Shown here piece after piece: positions 28,028 through 36,772 of a stretch of 61,819 bases of DNA. The notes under the pieces are model-generated. The model was given only the letters and a program-made list of their open reading frames with translations. It was not told the DNA's origin and ran no database searches. The position numbers and the translations under genes were made by a program. The stretch is from Planctomycetota bacterium. GTDB taxonomy: Bacteria; Planctomycetota; Phycisphaerae; Sedimentisphaerales; Anaerobacaceae. The DNA is taken from the NCBI GenBank assembly GCA_019456255.1, contig VRUG01000018.1, positions 1 to 61,819 on the forward strand. Direction: 5' to 3'. Position 1 is the first letter of the stretch. Every line of letters begins with the position of its first letter.

Positions 28028-29641
28028 TCAGTCTTCCGGGAACTGTTGATTTGCGTTTATTGCGTGATTTGCGGTGTCTATAAGATTGTCCCATGTAGTT
28101 GACGCTCTGTCCAGGAGTCCAAGGTTTTGCAGAATAATTGAGATATTTACGGTGGTATCAGCACATGCGAAGTTTTCCTGCATATGCTGTTCAAGATTTA
28201 AAAGCGAAGAAGCAAACTTTACTTTATCGCAATATAGCAATGCGGTCTTGTAGTGCAAATTAAGTGTGTCGTGGTCAAGGCAATCCGGCTTGGTCATGTA
28301 TTGGTGTGCTTTTTCCTTTTGGTGTGTATCGAAGAGGCAGATGAGGAGTTTACTTTTTGCCCTATTGAATGTTGGATTTATGTCTAAAGCTGCCTGGAAC
28401 TGGTTTAACGCGTCAGGGAGTTTATTTATGCCCATCAAAAGGACTCCGAGCCTATAGTATAAATCGGGGTTATTAGGACTCTGTTCGATTTGCATTTGAT
28501 GAGCAGCGATGACAGTTTCAATCAAATTTCCTGATGCCACTGCCTGATATTGCGGTCCTTTTTCCTGTAGTCCGGCCTTGAATTGTAGTGTAGCAGCCTG
28601 TGCAAGTAATAATGAGCTGTTAGGCTGAATAGATGCCGCCAGTGACAAAGTGGCAAGAGCCTCAGGGGGGTTGTCTGCGAGTTTTTGTGCAATTGCAAGC
28701 CCTATATAAGCATCGACAATTTTGTCATTAATCTCGACGGCCTTGTTAAACTGCATTGCTGCGAGCGATTCGTTTCCAAGTTGGAGGTATTGCGTGCCGA
28801 GTTTTATAGTTGCTTCGAGAAAATCGGGACAGATGTTGAGCGCCTGTTCGTAGTAATGGATGCTTTCCTGAACCGAATCGAGTTTCCCGAGAATATCAGC
28901 TCGTTTCAGTAGTAAATCAGGCCTTGGTTCGTGTGCCTGGAGCAGGTTGTCGATATGTTCCATAGCCGGGTATAACTGCCCTTCCCGAATCAATTTGTCA
29001 ATATCGCTATCATCGGTGTTGAAGTTGTCCGGGTGTATAAGTATCGCAGTGTTGAAAGTGTCGGCAGCTTTTACGTAATCCTTATGTGCTATATATAGAT
29101 GTCCGAGAATGATAAGCGAGGAGATATCATCCGGATATTCACTTTTGAGTAATTCATATTCAAGTATTGTTTTTTCAAGCTGAGAATTCTTGAAATAAAT
29201 TGCGGCGAGTCGTTGTCTTGGCAGTTGCAGGTAGTTTTTAAACTTCAGGCAGTCCTGATAAAATTCGACAGCCTGTTGCTGCTGATCCAGTCTTTCATAG
29301 CAATGGCCCAGGGCATATAGTGCCATAGTATTGTTTGGGTGTCGCATGTAGATGGAGTTTAATTCTTCAATAGCGTTTTGTAGTTGATTTTCCTGTATGT
29401 AGATAGCTGCGGCAGCTATTCTTCCCAATACGCATGAAGGGTTGTCGAAGAGATATAGTCTTAGCTGTTCTTTTGCGGCTTCGACTTTCATCTCGGATGC
29501 CAGAGAGATGACCCTTGTTAGTGACATATTCTGGTCTGTTTGCTGGTTTTGGCGTTCTTTTATCTCATTTAGCCAATGCCAAATCAGCTCAGCGGTATCG
29601 ATGGTAATAGCCTTACCGAGAATTTCCAGTAAAATACTCAT
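28028..29641 (-). CDS. Tetratricopeptide-repeat protein
   Basis: 537 residues with no signal peptide or clear membrane helix. From about residue 75 to the C-terminus it is built of TPR-type helix pairs, with typical phrases such as MALYALGHCYERLDQQQQAVEFYQ, shortened here to its core ALGHCYERL, and LYYRLGVLLMGINK, ALNQFQAALDINP. TPR proteins are protein-interaction scaffolds. The AAGGGTGAT site precedes the ATG. It stands alone between the CotH remnant and the response regulator, so no partner can be named. Confidence 0.85.
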   Translation of the reverse strand: MSILLEILGKAITIDTAELIWHWLNEIKERQNQQTDQNMSLTRVISLASEMKVEAAKEQLRLYLFDNPSCVLGRIAAAAIYIQENQLQNAIEELNSIYMRHPNNTMALYALGHCYERLDQQQQAVEFYQDCLKFKNYLQLPRQRLAAIYFKNSQLEKTILEYELLKSEYPDDISSLIILGHLYIAHKDYVKAADTFNTAILIHPDNFNTDDSDIDKLIREGQLYPAMEHIDNLLQAHEPRPDLLLKRADILGKLDSVQESIHYYEQALNICPDFLEATIKLGTQYLQLGNESLAAMQFNKAVEINDKIVDAYIGLAIAQKLADNPPEALATLSLAASIQPNSSLLLAQAATLQFKAGLQEKGPQYQAVASGNLIETVIAAHQMQIEQSPNNPDLYYRLGVLLMGINKLPDALNQFQAALDINPTFNRAKSKLLICLFDTHQKEKAHQYMTKPDCLDHDTLNLHYKTALLYCDKVKFASSLLNLEQHMQENFACADTTVNISIILQNLGLLDRASTTWDNLIDTANHAINANQQFPED

Positions 29642-29926
29642 ATCACCCTTCTCTCATTTAACAAGTCATCAACTGCTCGTTGCATTCAAAGTATCGACAA
29701 TATGAATTGTTGTGTTAATGTGAGGTTTTACAAATAGTTGGGTTAAGGGGTAAATTGTTCGGATTATATGGCGATTGTGTGTGCTGTAGGGGTTGTTCGG
29801 ATTTTAGTCGCGTATTTTGGGACGTTTTTTTTGGTGGTTTTTTGGTGATAGAAGGGTGTCACTTTGTTATAGGTCGAACCGCCCTGCCTGGGTTAAAAAG
29901 GCCTGCTTTTTAGAGGGGTATAGGAA
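29642..29926. other. Intergenic spacer with an 11-base direct repeat
   Basis: No coding frame is supported. TTGTTCGGATT occurs at 29755-29765 and again at 29793-29803, 38 bases apart. AAAAAG/CTTTTT at about 29896-29912 could form a short hairpin just past the end of the response-regulator gene. Confidence 0.45.
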
Positions 29927-30385
29927 TTACTTTTGCGCCTGCTGTTCGATCTCGCTTAGGTAGGCGAGAGTTCTTTCGAGTTTGTCAGTGACATGTTTTA
30001 GTTTGAGCATAGTTTTGACCCTTGTGAGCAGTTCAAGTTTATTTACGGGTTTCGAGAGGAAGTCATCGGTTCCTGCATCGATACCTCGTTCGATGTCCCC
30101 GAATTCACTAAGTGCGGTTACCATGATGATTGGAATGTCGGTTGTTTTTGGGTCATTTTTTAATCTTTTGCAGACTTCGAAACCGCTCATTTTCGGCATC
30201 ATAATATCGAGTAGTACCAAGTCGACGGTCTGAGATGCAGTGATGTCAAGTGCCTCAGGTCCGTCTTGGGCAGGTACGATGGTGCAGTCTATGTCTTCAA
30301 GGCATGCCTGGAGCAGTTCGAGGTTTTGCTGATTGTCGTCAACAACAAGTATTACCGGTGTTTTTTCCTGGTCCAAATCTTTCAT
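29927..30385 (-). CDS. Single-domain response regulator
   Basis: 152 residues: one CheY/PleD-like receiver domain (about 8-125) plus a short C-terminal coiled coil. Acidic pocket Asp16-Asp17, phosphoacceptor Asp60 (LVLLDIMMPKMSG), switch Thr in IIMVTA and Lys in FLSKPVNK are all present. No output domain, so it acts by protein contact. The ATG at 30385 is used because AGGAG lies upstream at proper spacing; a start 19 codons earlier adds an unconserved-looking tail. It follows a small unknown gene on the same strand, and a soluble histidine kinase is divergent nearby, which suggests a cognate pair. Confidence 0.9.
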   Translation of the reverse strand: MKDLDQEKTPVILVVDDNQQNLELLQACLEDIDCTIVPAQDGPEALDITASQTVDLVLLDIMMPKMSGFEVCKRLKNDPKTTDIPIIMVTALSEFGDIERGIDAGTDDFLSKPVNKLELLTRVKTMLKLKHVTDKLERTLAYLSEIEQQAQK

Positions 30386-30470
30386 AAAACAACTCCTAAT
30401 AATGTTAGCGTATAGAGTATAGTTATACGCGTGATTTTGCAATTACTTTTATATTGGGCGGCATTTTCCG

Positions 30471-30761
30471 TCAAAAATCGGTGATTTTTTGTTCCTGGTT
30501 TTCACGGTCATTATGGTCATCTATAAACTGTCTAATCTGCGGTTTTAGGAAGATTTCTTCGATGTCAATAGTGTCTAATATAGCATCAGCGCATCTGGCA
30601 GCAGATTCGGCGGTAGAGGCCTGTGTATCAACGAAAAATATTTTCTTTCCTTTTACATTGCATAGTCCCCCGCCGTTACCTCCCATATATTCGGCACGGA
30701 CGGAGACGTTGTTTTCTTCCAGTAAGGCCAAAAGCTCTTCTAATATCTGTTGGTTATTCAT
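30471..30761 (-). CDS. Small conserved-looking hypothetical protein
   Basis: 96 residues, acidic, soluble, no known domain recognised. Features: an N-terminal helix (ILEELLALLEENN), a Gly-rich turn (MGGNGGGLCNVKGKKIFFVD) and helical C-terminal part. The composition and beta-strand/turn pattern look like a genuine protein, and it occupies the region antisense to a long frame that would otherwise extend the histidine kinase N-terminally. No clear ribosome binding site precedes the ATG. It lies 85 bases upstream of the response regulator on the same strand and may share its transcript. Confidence 0.68.
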   Translation of the reverse strand: MNNQQILEELLALLEENNVSVRAEYMGGNGGGLCNVKGKKIFFVDTQASTAESAARCADAILDTIDIEEIFLKPQIRQFIDDHNDRENQEQKITDF

Positions 30762-30912
30762 ATTAGTTTTTTGTATGTTTTATCGCATAATGTTGGCATT
30801 TTCCGGGCTCAAGAAAAAACACATCAAAAGTCGATATAATCATAACGATGAATCGGGATTTTTCTACCTATATCCTGATTCGGTCCTTAAATTTTATATC
30901 AGGAGCATTGCG

Positions 30913-31692
30913 TTGACAAGTATAATTGAAAAACGGCAAAGTTTGCACAGGCAGCTAAAGAGGCATAGATACGAAAATAGCGGTTTAAAGATGCAGATAG
31001 GGCAACTTCAGGCGTTGGCGAATATCGGTACGACGACGTGTATGATAGCCCATGAGATAAATAATCTTCTGACCCCCCTGTCGAATTATGCCCAATTGGC
31101 GATGAATAATCCAGATGATAAGGAATTGACGGCAAAAGTTCTGCAAAAGACGTTTAAGAATTGTCAGCGGGCATCTATGGTTATGGAAAGCATTCTTGGT
31201 GTGGCGAACGGTGAGAGCCGGTCGAAAAAAGAATGTCATCTTCGCGGTTTGGTTGAGGAGATATTTAATTGCCTATGCCGTGACTTTTCCAAAGATGGTA
31301 TTATCGTTGAAAATAAAATTCCGGAAGATTTGACGGTTTGGGCGGTGCCGGTAAATATTCAACAGGTTATGATGAACCTGATACTTAATGGGCGTGACGC
31401 TATTTTTCCCGGTAATGGAACCATTGCAATCGAAGCGAAAGAATCTGGTGAGTTCGTAGAGATAATAGTTCGTGACACGGGTGTTGGAATAGAGCCTGAG
31501 CATCTGGAGAGGATTTTTGATCCATTTTTCAGCACGAAATCGAAGCAGAAAGATTCGGGCCAACCGTATGGTTCTGGTCTGGGACTTGCTTTTTGTAAAA
31601 AAGTTGTGGATGAACACGAGGGGACGATTGGCGTGGAATCAGAACCGCAAGTTGGCACGACGTTTGAGATAAATCTGCCTAAAAATCAATAA
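30913..31692 (+). CDS. Soluble histidine kinase
   Basis: About 259 residues from a TTG start chosen because AGGAG lies seven bases upstream. The longer open frame reaching back to 30454 crosses the antisense gene and has no kinase-related sequence. Domains: a short coiled region (1-30), dimerisation/phosphoacceptor helix with His47 (MIAHEINNLLTPL), then the ATPase domain with N box NLILNGRDA, G1 DTGVGIEPE, F box FDPFFSTK and G2 GSGLGLAFCKK. No membrane helix or sensor domain, so the input must come from a partner protein. Divergent from the receiver protein at 29927. Confidence 0.88.
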   Translation: MTSIIEKRQSLHRQLKRHRYENSGLKMQIGQLQALANIGTTTCMIAHEINNLLTPLSNYAQLAMNNPDDKELTAKVLQKTFKNCQRASMVMESILGVANGESRSKKECHLRGLVEEIFNCLCRDFSKDGIIVENKIPEDLTVWAVPVNIQQVMMNLILNGRDAIFPGNGTIAIEAKESGEFVEIIVRDTGVGIEPEHLERIFDPFFSTKSKQKDSGQPYGSGLGLAFCKKVVDEHEGTIGVESEPQVGTTFEINLPKNQ

Positions 31693-31707
31693 AGGTGTAA
31701 CGCAAAA

Positions 31708-32970
31708 GTGGCGGAATTTTACGAGTATATTGGCCATATAGTTTTGATGCTTTTTCTTCTTGTGTTCTCTGCGTTTTTTTCAGGAGCGGAAACTGCGTTT
31801 TTTAATTTATCCCGCCGACAGATCAAGCTTTTGCAGCAATCGGATCATAAGCTATCGAAGCTATCAGCATCTCTTTTGGGTAATCCGAAGCAGTTACTAA
31901 GCTGTTTCCTATTCGGCAATATGACGGTGAACGTTTTGTTTTTTGCGTTAGCAAGTGTTCTTACGGTTAGAGTGGAAAACAATGTTAACGTTAGCTTAGC
32001 AGCGGTAACTGCGGGTTTTTCATTTTGCGTACTGGTGTTGTTTGGTGAGGTGTTACCTAAATCAGCAGCTTACGGCAATTCGCAATCTTTTAGTGTAGCT
32101 TCAGCGCTTCCTGCGTATTTATGTCTTCAGGTTTTCAGGCCTTTACATTTTATACTTAAACTTTTCATAATCGAACCGAGCCTTCGTCTGATTTTAGGTC
32201 CTGTTAGAAAGCCCGAGTCGGTTAGTCCGGAGGAGTTTAAGCTGCTCATTGAACAGGTAGGCAAACGCGGTTTGATAACCGCGGATGAAAATAAACTCTT
32301 GAGTGAGATTATCGAACTTGGTTTTCTTAAGGTTCGAGATTGTCTTCGTCCCCGTGTTGATATGATTGGGTGCAGCGTTACCGACTCGCGTGAAACTGCA
32401 ATTTCGTTGATGTGCGAGCATCATCTGACCAAGCTTCCCGTCTATACCGATTCTATGGATAATATTGTTGGACAGATTTATTTCAGGGAGCTATTGCTTA
32501 ACCCGCAGAAGCCTTTGGATAAGCTTGTTCAAAAAGTTAATTATGTCCCGGAGCAAAAAAAGATCGAATCGCTTTTGGAATTTTTCCGTTCGAGTGGTAC
32601 CGATACAGCGATAGTTGTTGATGAGTATGGCGGAATCGCCGGCTCGATTAGTCTGGAGGATATAGCCGAGGAGCTATTGGGCCCTATCGAGGTGACCGGC
32701 GGGATTGAACCAATCGAGCAAACAGGTCCTTTCGAGTATCGCCTTGCGGGGAACTTGACCATTCATGACTGGTCGCAAAGTTTTGACATTCATACGGCAG
32801 AGACGCGGATAGCTACGATTGGAGGGTTGGTGACAGCTGTTTTGGGTAAGATCCCAAAGTCCGGTGACGTTGCACACCTGAAGAATTTGAAGTTTACGGT
32901 CGAACGGGTGAAGAAACGTCGAATCGAAACGCTTATATTAAGTTTAGAGTCGCTACAGGATAATGATTGA
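31708..32970 (+). CDS. CNNM/CBS-domain protein with CorC_HlyC domain (hemolysin C-like)
   Basis: 420 residues from a GTG start. An N-terminal CNNM (DUF21) membrane domain with three or four helices (about 8-140, including SGAETAFFNLSRRQIKLL), a CBS pair (about 210-330, RDCLRPRVDMIG, then AIVVDEYGGIAGSISLEDI) and a C-terminal CorC_HlyC domain (GNLTIHDWSQSFDI). The family is implicated in magnesium and other divalent-cation efflux. Start follows the histidine-kinase gene by 15 bases. The next gene, a second CNNM protein, overlaps by eight bases, so the two probably form a heteromeric unit. Confidence 0.9.
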   Translation: MAEFYEYIGHIVLMLFLLVFSAFFSGAETAFFNLSRRQIKLLQQSDHKLSKLSASLLGNPKQLLSCFLFGNMTVNVLFFALASVLTVRVENNVNVSLAAVTAGFSFCVLVLFGEVLPKSAAYGNSQSFSVASALPAYLCLQVFRPLHFILKLFIIEPSLRLILGPVRKPESVSPEEFKLLIEQVGKRGLITADENKLLSEIIELGFLKVRDCLRPRVDMIGCSVTDSRETAISLMCEHHLTKLPVYTDSMDNIVGQIYFRELLLNPQKPLDKLVQKVNYVPEQKKIESLLEFFRSSGTDTAIVVDEYGGIAGSISLEDIAEELLGPIEVTGGIEPIEQTGPFEYRLAGNLTIHDWSQSFDIHTAETRIATIGGLVTAVLGKIPKSGDVAHLKNLKFTVERVKKRRIETLILSLESLQDND

Positions 32971-33973
32971 AACAATAATACTTATATCGTTGTTTGTGTT
33001 GTCGGTTATACTTGCCGGTCTTTTTGCAGGTTCCGAAACGGGTATGTATCAGCTTAGCAGGCTTCGTTTGCGTTTCGGCGTTGAGCAAAAGCGTTTTTCT
33101 TTTTTGGTTCTCTCGAAAGTATTACGTAACAGCAATGCGTTGCTATTGACGATTTTGCTAAGTACTAACCTGCTGTATTATGGAGCTACGAGTATCGTGA
33201 CATTTATGCTGCTTCGTTCGTTCGGTTCGGAGCATACCGTAGAGATCTTTACTACGTTAATAACAGTGCCGATATTATTTGTTTTTTCGGAGTTGATACC
33301 TAAGAATATTTTCTTTTATCGGGCAGACAGTTTGATGCCTTATGTGTCCGGTGTGCTGTTTGTGTTTCATAAGGTTTTGACGTGGTGCGGCGTGATTATG
33401 GTTCTTGAGGCTTTTTCGAACTGGTTTGCGAAGCTGACGGGGTCGGCGTCTCTATCGAGGGTGGCGATAAAGAGTACTCGTCAGCCTTATATAAAGGCAA
33501 TTTATGAAGAAACTCGCGAAGAGGGATTTCTTAGTCAGACTCAGATGGGTATATTGAATAGGCTTGAGGGGATATCGCATCTTAGTGTGAAGTCGGTCAT
33601 GACGAGTCTTGGTAATGCCCAGATGGTTAGCAGGAACATTGGGCGTTTAGAGCTTTTGAAGAAATTGGAATCATGTGTTTATACGCGATTGCTGGTATAT
33701 TATCTTTCGCCTTCCAATGTCGTGGGGTTTGTAGACATTTATCAATCTCTGGCAGCGGCGCAGGAATTTAGCAGTTTGAGCCAATTTATATCTCCGATAC
33801 GCAAGATCGCTTCTGATACGAGTGTGACGGACGCGATCAATATCATGCAGGATGAGGGCCAGAAGATCGTGTTAGTGACTCGGAAGGGTCATCATGGCAG
33901 GGAAAGGCCGATAGGTATCATAACGATGAAGGACCTTGCCGAGGAACTGCTTGGTGAGTTGGTTGAGTGGTAG
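32963..33973 (+). CDS. CNNM-domain protein with degenerate CBS region
   Basis: 336 residues. CNNM membrane domain (about 5-140, AGSETGMYQLSRLRLRFG) followed by a CBS-like region ending in GIITMKDLAEELLGE. It lacks the CorC_HlyC domain of its partner, and its first CBS half is poorly conserved. Overlap of eight bases with the upstream gene implies translational coupling. A companion or regulatory subunit of the protein at 31708 is the most natural reading. Confidence 0.85.
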   Translation: MIETIILISLFVLSVILAGLFAGSETGMYQLSRLRLRFGVEQKRFSFLVLSKVLRNSNALLLTILLSTNLLYYGATSIVTFMLLRSFGSEHTVEIFTTLITVPILFVFSELIPKNIFFYRADSLMPYVSGVLFVFHKVLTWCGVIMVLEAFSNWFAKLTGSASLSRVAIKSTRQPYIKAIYEETREEGFLSQTQMGILNRLEGISHLSVKSVMTSLGNAQMVSRNIGRLELLKKLESCVYTRLLVYYLSPSNVVGFVDIYQSLAAAQEFSSLSQFISPIRKIASDTSVTDAINIMQDEGQKIVLVTRKGHHGRERPIGIITMKDLAEELLGELVEW

Positions 33974-33976
33974 AAA

Positions 33977-35374
33977 TTAATTATTGTCGATGATAGCTTT
34001 TGCTATGTTGTTGATGGCTTGTCTGGTGTGTCCGTTGGTGCCGTTAGCAAGGATTGAAAAGATGTAATCGCCCTTTTGGGTGCTGCAGATGCCGGAGAGT
34101 GATTTGACACTGTTTATGCTTCCTGTTTTTCCGAAGATTTTTCCCTTATACTTTTTTTCTTTAAATTGTTTTTTAAGAGTTCCATCTATGCCAGCGATAG
34201 CCAGTGAATTTTTATAGCGTTTTGAGTGTCTGCTATTATACATATCTTCGAGAACTTTTGTGATAACTGTGGCTGATAGTTTATTTTTCCTACTCAGGCC
34301 GCTGGCATCATCGATGTAAAACTGGTTTTGGTTTATGCCCAGCTTAGAGAGATATTTGTGAATTGCTTTTCTCCCCCCTTCCCAGCTTCGATTTGTTTTA
34401 TTTTTTGAATCCATAGTTTTCAGCAGCGCTTCTGCGGCGAGTCCGAAGCTGTCCTTGTTACATCGTGACAGGCAATCAGTTAATGGAGTTTTATATGTGG
34501 CGAGTTTTTTGAATTTGCAATCGCGGTCTATATTTTTTTCGAGGAACTGTCCTTTTGTGTTTATGCCGTTTTTTGATAAATGTTCGGCCAGTAGAAAACC
34601 AAAAAAGGCAGATGGTCTTTGAATCGCTACGGTGAAAGGCCCCTGCTGTTTTTTGCACTTTCCTTTTACAATAAGATGATTTGGTTTTTGGGTTCGGTAA
34701 GCCCCGACAGCGCCTTTTCCGTTTTCAATCGGCTTTACTCTGTTGATGATATTGATGTAACTTGTTTGGGGTTCAACAGTTACGGCTATTTTGCCGTTGA
34801 TATTTTTAGTCGTGATGTCAACACAGTTGGCGTTGTAATTCAGGGCAGAGACCTCGCAGGCGTACTTTTTATTGAGTTGGCCCTTTGGCCAGTTGGGATG
34901 TACAAGTTGGTCGTCGAAAATAAATGTATCTACAACGATGCCATTGATGGTTGTTATGCCCTTGGCTTTTAGTTTTTGTGTGATATCGTCAAAAATCCAG
35001 TTTTGTTTTCGGTTGTATTTGGCATCTGTAATTTTGTCACCTAATAGCGGGTCTCCGCTTGCGATTATTACTAAGGTGTCACCGCAAAGTCCCACTTTTG
35101 TTTTGTATTTGAACCTTGAGCCCAAAGTTCTCAGGGCGGCAGCTGTGGTGATGATTTTCATATTTGACGCTGGTACCAGAGGAGTTTGGGCATTGTGAGC
35201 ATATACCGTTTTTCCATTATCAGCGTCTATGATGTGGATGGAAAATTTGACTTTTTTCAGAGAATTATGAAAAATGATGTTGTTGATTTTTTTAGAGAGG
35301 TTTTCCTGGGCAAAAGCTGGTACGGATAGGGCAAGGACAGCAAGAACTAATAATTTTTTTGATTTCAAATTCAT
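33977..35374 (-). CDS. dacB: D-alanyl-D-alanine carboxypeptidase/endopeptidase, PBP4 (DacB) family
   Basis: About 465 residues: signal peptide (MNLKSKKLLVLAVLALSVPA, cut near AFA-Q), then a class C-type penicillin-binding fold of the S13 family. Ser70-x-x-Lys73 (PASNMK) is the nucleophile motif and Lys416-Thr417-Gly418 (FGKTGS) the third motif. At the place of the second motif, S-x-N, the sequence reads Ser309-Phe310-Gly311 (KDSFGLAAEALL), so the Asn seems replaced. Periplasmic peptidoglycan maintenance is the family role. I prefer the ATG at 35374; one seven codons upstream is possible, and neither has a strong ribosome binding site. Confidence 0.88.
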   Translation of the reverse strand: MNLKSKKLLVLAVLALSVPAFAQENLSKKINNIIFHNSLKKVKFSIHIIDADNGKTVYAHNAQTPLVPASNMKIITTAAALRTLGSRFKYKTKVGLCGDTLVIIASGDPLLGDKITDAKYNRKQNWIFDDITQKLKAKGITTINGIVVDTFIFDDQLVHPNWPKGQLNKKYACEVSALNYNANCVDITTKNINGKIAVTVEPQTSYINIINRVKPIENGKGAVGAYRTQKPNHLIVKGKCKKQQGPFTVAIQRPSAFFGFLLAEHLSKNGINTKGQFLEKNIDRDCKFKKLATYKTPLTDCLSRCNKDSFGLAAEALLKTMDSKNKTNRSWEGGRKAIHKYLSKLGINQNQFYIDDASGLSRKNKLSATVITKVLEDMYNSRHSKRYKNSLAIAGIDGTLKKQFKEKKYKGKIFGKTGSINSVKSLSGICSTQKGDYIFSILANGTNGHTRQAINNIAKAIIDNN

Positions 35375-35443
35375 ATTGTATCGAGTTATTACCATAAATA
35401 TTGAAACAAATCAAGGGCAATGCGTGTTTGGTCGGCTTAGAGT

Positions 35444-35461
35444 ATTTATGCTTGCATAAAT
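35444..35461. promoter_or_regulatory. Perfect palindrome between divergent dacB and larC
   Basis: ATTTATGC-TT-GCATAAAT is an eight-base perfect inverted repeat with a two-base centre, 70 bases from the dacB start and 49 from the larC start. Its size and location fit a repressor or activator operator serving both genes. No regulator gene is adjacent. Confidence 0.4.
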
Positions 35462-35509
35462 GGCGTTAGTCTTAGATAATCTCATGGTATATTTTAGAGG
35501 TTGGATTTT

Positions 35510-36682
35510 ATGAAGATAGCATATTTTGACTGTTTTGCCGGTGCTGGCGGCGATATGATCGTAGCGACGATGCTTGACGCTGGTCTTGACGGGGAATTTT
35601 TAAAAGAACAGCTTTCGACATTGGATTTGGGGCAAGTTGATATCCAGATATCAGAGACGAAGCGCGGCAGTCTTAGCGCGAAAAGTTTTTTGCCCAAAGC
35701 TGGCAAGCAGCATGCACATCGCAATCTAAGTCAGATAGTAGAAATTATCGATAACAGCGGGATAAGTGAATCTGCTAAGGAAAGAGCGAAAGCTATATTT
35801 ACCAAACTTGCTCAGGCGGAAGGTTTGGTGCATGGTAAAGACGCAAATGAAATACACTTTCATGAGGTTGGAGCTGTCGATTCGATCATTGATATAGTTT
35901 CAGCTGCAATTGGCATAGAAGCGTTGGGAGTTGAGAAGGTTTATTGTTCGGCGCTTAGTGTAGGCGGCGGGACAGTTAAATGCGCTCATGGAACACTGCC
36001 GGTACCGGCACCGGCTACGTCGGAATTATTGAAAGGTGTTCCGATTGTTGGCGGGCCTGTAGATGTTGAGTTGTTGACGCCGACGGCTGCGGCTATTTTG
36101 ACAAATATTGTCGATGAGTTCGGGCAGGTGCCTTCGATGGAGATTGAGAAAATCGGATATGGAGCAGGAACCTATGAGAGTAGCGATTTTCCTAATGTGT
36201 TGAGATTATTTTTAGGTGAGGCAGCGGCAACGGGCGGAGAATCAGATGTTATTTGTCTGCTGGAGACCAATATTGATGACGCGACGGGAGAATTGATAGG
36301 CCATCTGATGGACAGGCTTTTTGAGAGCGGTGCTTTGGATGTTTTTAGCGAGCCTATAAGGATGAAACAGAACCGCCCTGCTGTCAAGCTTTCGGTTATT
36401 TGTGAAATTGGGGATATAGAGCAGATCGAGCAGAGGATTTTCGGAGAGGGAGTGACATTTGGAATCAGGAAGCAGCTTTTAAACAGAAGTAAATTAAATA
36501 GAGAGTTTGTCACTGTTGAGACGAAGTTCGGGCAGATAAAAGTAAAGGTCGGGATGCTTGGTGATAGAGTTGTCAATGCTAAGCCTGAATTTTCTGATTG
36601 TCAGCGGGCAGCAGAAAAAAATAGTGTAGCTGTGAAAATTGTGATGGAAGCGGCAATGACAGCTTACAGGGAATCAAAATAA
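35510..36682 (+). CDS. larC: Nickel-pincer cofactor biosynthesis protein LarC
   Basis: 390 residues, full length for LarC. The N-terminus MKIAYFDCFAGAGGDM, the HFHEVGAVDS motif with metal-binding His residues, and the C-terminal ferredoxin-like part (CLLETNIDDATGELIG) are family signatures. LarC inserts nickel into pyridinium-3,5-bisthiocarboxylate mononucleotide to make the cofactor of lactate racemase and relatives. The ATG at 35510 is chosen since AGAGG lies nine bases upstream; a TTG three codons earlier is less likely. larA, larB and larE are not in the window, so the rest of the pathway must be elsewhere. Confidence 0.92.
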   Translation: MKIAYFDCFAGAGGDMIVATMLDAGLDGEFLKEQLSTLDLGQVDIQISETKRGSLSAKSFLPKAGKQHAHRNLSQIVEIIDNSGISESAKERAKAIFTKLAQAEGLVHGKDANEIHFHEVGAVDSIIDIVSAAIGIEALGVEKVYCSALSVGGGTVKCAHGTLPVPAPATSELLKGVPIVGGPVDVELLTPTAAAILTNIVDEFGQVPSMEIEKIGYGAGTYESSDFPNVLRLFLGEAAATGGESDVICLLETNIDDATGELIGHLMDRLFESGALDVFSEPIRMKQNRPAVKLSVICEIGDIEQIEQRIFGEGVTFGIRKQLLNRSKLNREFVTVETKFGQIKVKVGMLGDRVVNAKPEFSDCQRAAEKNSVAVKIVMEAAMTAYRESK

Positions 36683-36772
36683 GAGAAGGAGAGTGTTAAG
36701 TTGTAAGCAATATTTTCTTTTTATGATTAAGTCCCAGAAGATGAATGCAGTAATGATTTAGGAAGTTTCACT

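Noticed and set aside
30454..30912. N-terminal extension of the histidine kinase
   Set aside because: The extension is antisense to a plausible small gene, shows no sensor-domain features, and a TTG with AGGAG at proper spacing exists at 30913.
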